Below are positions 63,200 to 64,000 of a stretch of 64,000 nucleotides of DNA, piece by piece (positions within the stretch are counted from its first letter, which is position 1; each line of letters starts with the position of its first letter). Below the pieces are notes generated by a model. The model saw only the letters and a list, made by a program, of their open reading frames with translations. It was not told where the DNA came from and searched no databases. The stretch comes from Erpobdella octoculata (taxonomy: Eukaryota > Annelida > Clitellata > Hirudinida > Erpobdellidae), in NCBI GenBank assembly GCA_963978895.1, contig OZ022241.1:7072653-7136652 (forward strand), written 5' to 3'. The position numbers and the translations under genes were made by a program.

Positions 63200-63360
63200 A
63201 TACATTAGATGTTATTATGACATACATTAAAAGTTAGTATGACATACATTAAATGTTATTATGACATACATTAAAAGTTATTATGACATACATTGTATGT
63301 TATTATTCCACACATTAAACGTAATTCAATGTTATTATGACATAAATTATATGTTATTAT
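63200..63360. repeat. About 25-bp tandem repeat (ZO gene intron)
   Basis: TTATGACATACATTAAAAG and variants recur about six to seven times, just upstream of the PDZ1 exon acceptor and next to the solo GC-rich repeat. Confidence 0.85.
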
Positions 63361-63364
63361 TAGC

Positions 63365-63545
63365 GGAATTACCTGGGGATTTTAGATGTTTTTCTATCGT
63401 TTTTCTCTCTCGTTTCCTTCCACTTCCCGCTCCCTCTCCCGTTCCCACTCGCTTTCCCAATCCCGCTCGCTCTCCCGCTCTCGCTTGCTTTCCCGCTCCT
63501 TTTCTTTCTTCCACTCCTTCTTAACTCCTTTTTGCCCATAAAACT
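63365..63545 (+). repeat. Solo copy of the GC-rich repeat (ZO gene intron)
   Basis: It has CTCTCCCGTTCCCACTCGCT, repeated TTTCCCGCTC words, and a TTCTTAACTCCTTTTTGCCC end that matches the end of the copy at 48105-48230. No CCCTAA repeats are attached here. Confidence 0.6.
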
Positions 63546-64000
63546 TAAAATAGATTTGCTAAAATCTGCTTGAAGAGAAACAGCAGAAAATAAATATTTT
63601 AATTTTAACATTTCAGAGTTAACTGAATCTTAATAATTACACACAGTTAGAGCAAGCATACATAACTAACTTTCGATTATCTAAATAAAATTGAAAATAT
63701 TAAATGGCATTTCATGTCGAATGCAACAAGCAAGGGAGAAGAAAAGAGAAATAATTCTCAGGTAAAGCACAACAGGCACAGGCAGGCACCAACAAGCAGC
63801 ACTAACCACTCCAATACATGCATGGCCCAACATTAAATTCACACATTCCAATTAAACCAAACAGTTTCGCCTGCAGTCATAGGAAAGTGCTTAGTGTGGG
63901 GACACCATGACAGTGATGATGATGATGATGACGATGACAACGATGATGGTAGTAGTTGTAGACCTTCTAGTGGTGTGGCGGTAATGATAATGATAAGAAC

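Overview
This is a 64-kb piece of an animal (metazoan) nuclear genome. It is AT-rich, the genes are split by many GT-AG introns, and it holds tRNA-derived SINEs, a CR1/L2-like LINE, hAT-type MITEs and TTAGGG-type telomere-like DNA. The gene content points to an invertebrate metazoan: ZO-type tight-junction scaffold with ZU5 domain, BIRC6, GNL2 and UBE2H. I cannot fix the phylum from the sequence.

Four protein genes are recognisable, all on the minus strand. (1) BIRC6/BRUCE, positions 1-23601: 41 exons covering the N-terminal WD40-like and BIR region and the central part, about 3,150 codons. The C-terminal UBC part lies beyond position 1. (2) GNL2/NOG2, 24489-28891: 13 exons, complete, about 561 aa, a circularly permuted nucleolar GTPase of 60S ribosome assembly. 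(3) UBE2H, 35744-40405: 7 exons, complete, 181 aa, a ubiquitin-conjugating E2 with the catalytic Cys at residue 87. (4) A ZO/TJP1-type scaffold, 49032 to beyond 63180: at least 23 exons covering the end of PDZ1, PDZ2, PDZ3, SH3, GK and ZU5; its 5' end lies beyond position 64000.

The space between and inside genes is full of repeats. BIRC6 introns hold two hAT-type MITEs with perfect 8-bp target-site duplications, a pair of nested SINEs and several minisatellites, two of which copy splice sites. A GNL2 intron holds a TIR element with TA target site. Between GNL2 and UBE2H sits a CR1/L2-type non-LTR retrotransposon with a 926-codon open reading frame. Between UBE2H and the ZO gene (40.4-49.0 kb) is a repeat island: a roughly 1.6-kb TIR element with internal tandem repeats, a MULE-type transposase remnant next to a palindrome, a fold-back element with about 150-bp arms, and 3.3 kb of interstitial telomere-like CCCTAA arrays in a 0.6-0.7-kb higher-order repeat bounded by inverted GC-rich repeats.

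There is no operon logic. BIRC6 and UBE2H are both ubiquitin-pathway genes, GNL2 works in ribosome assembly and ZO in cell junctions; the neighbourhood looks incidental. Exon boundaries were worked out by hand from GT/AG sites, reading phase and similarity to remembered family members, and should be checked against transcripts.
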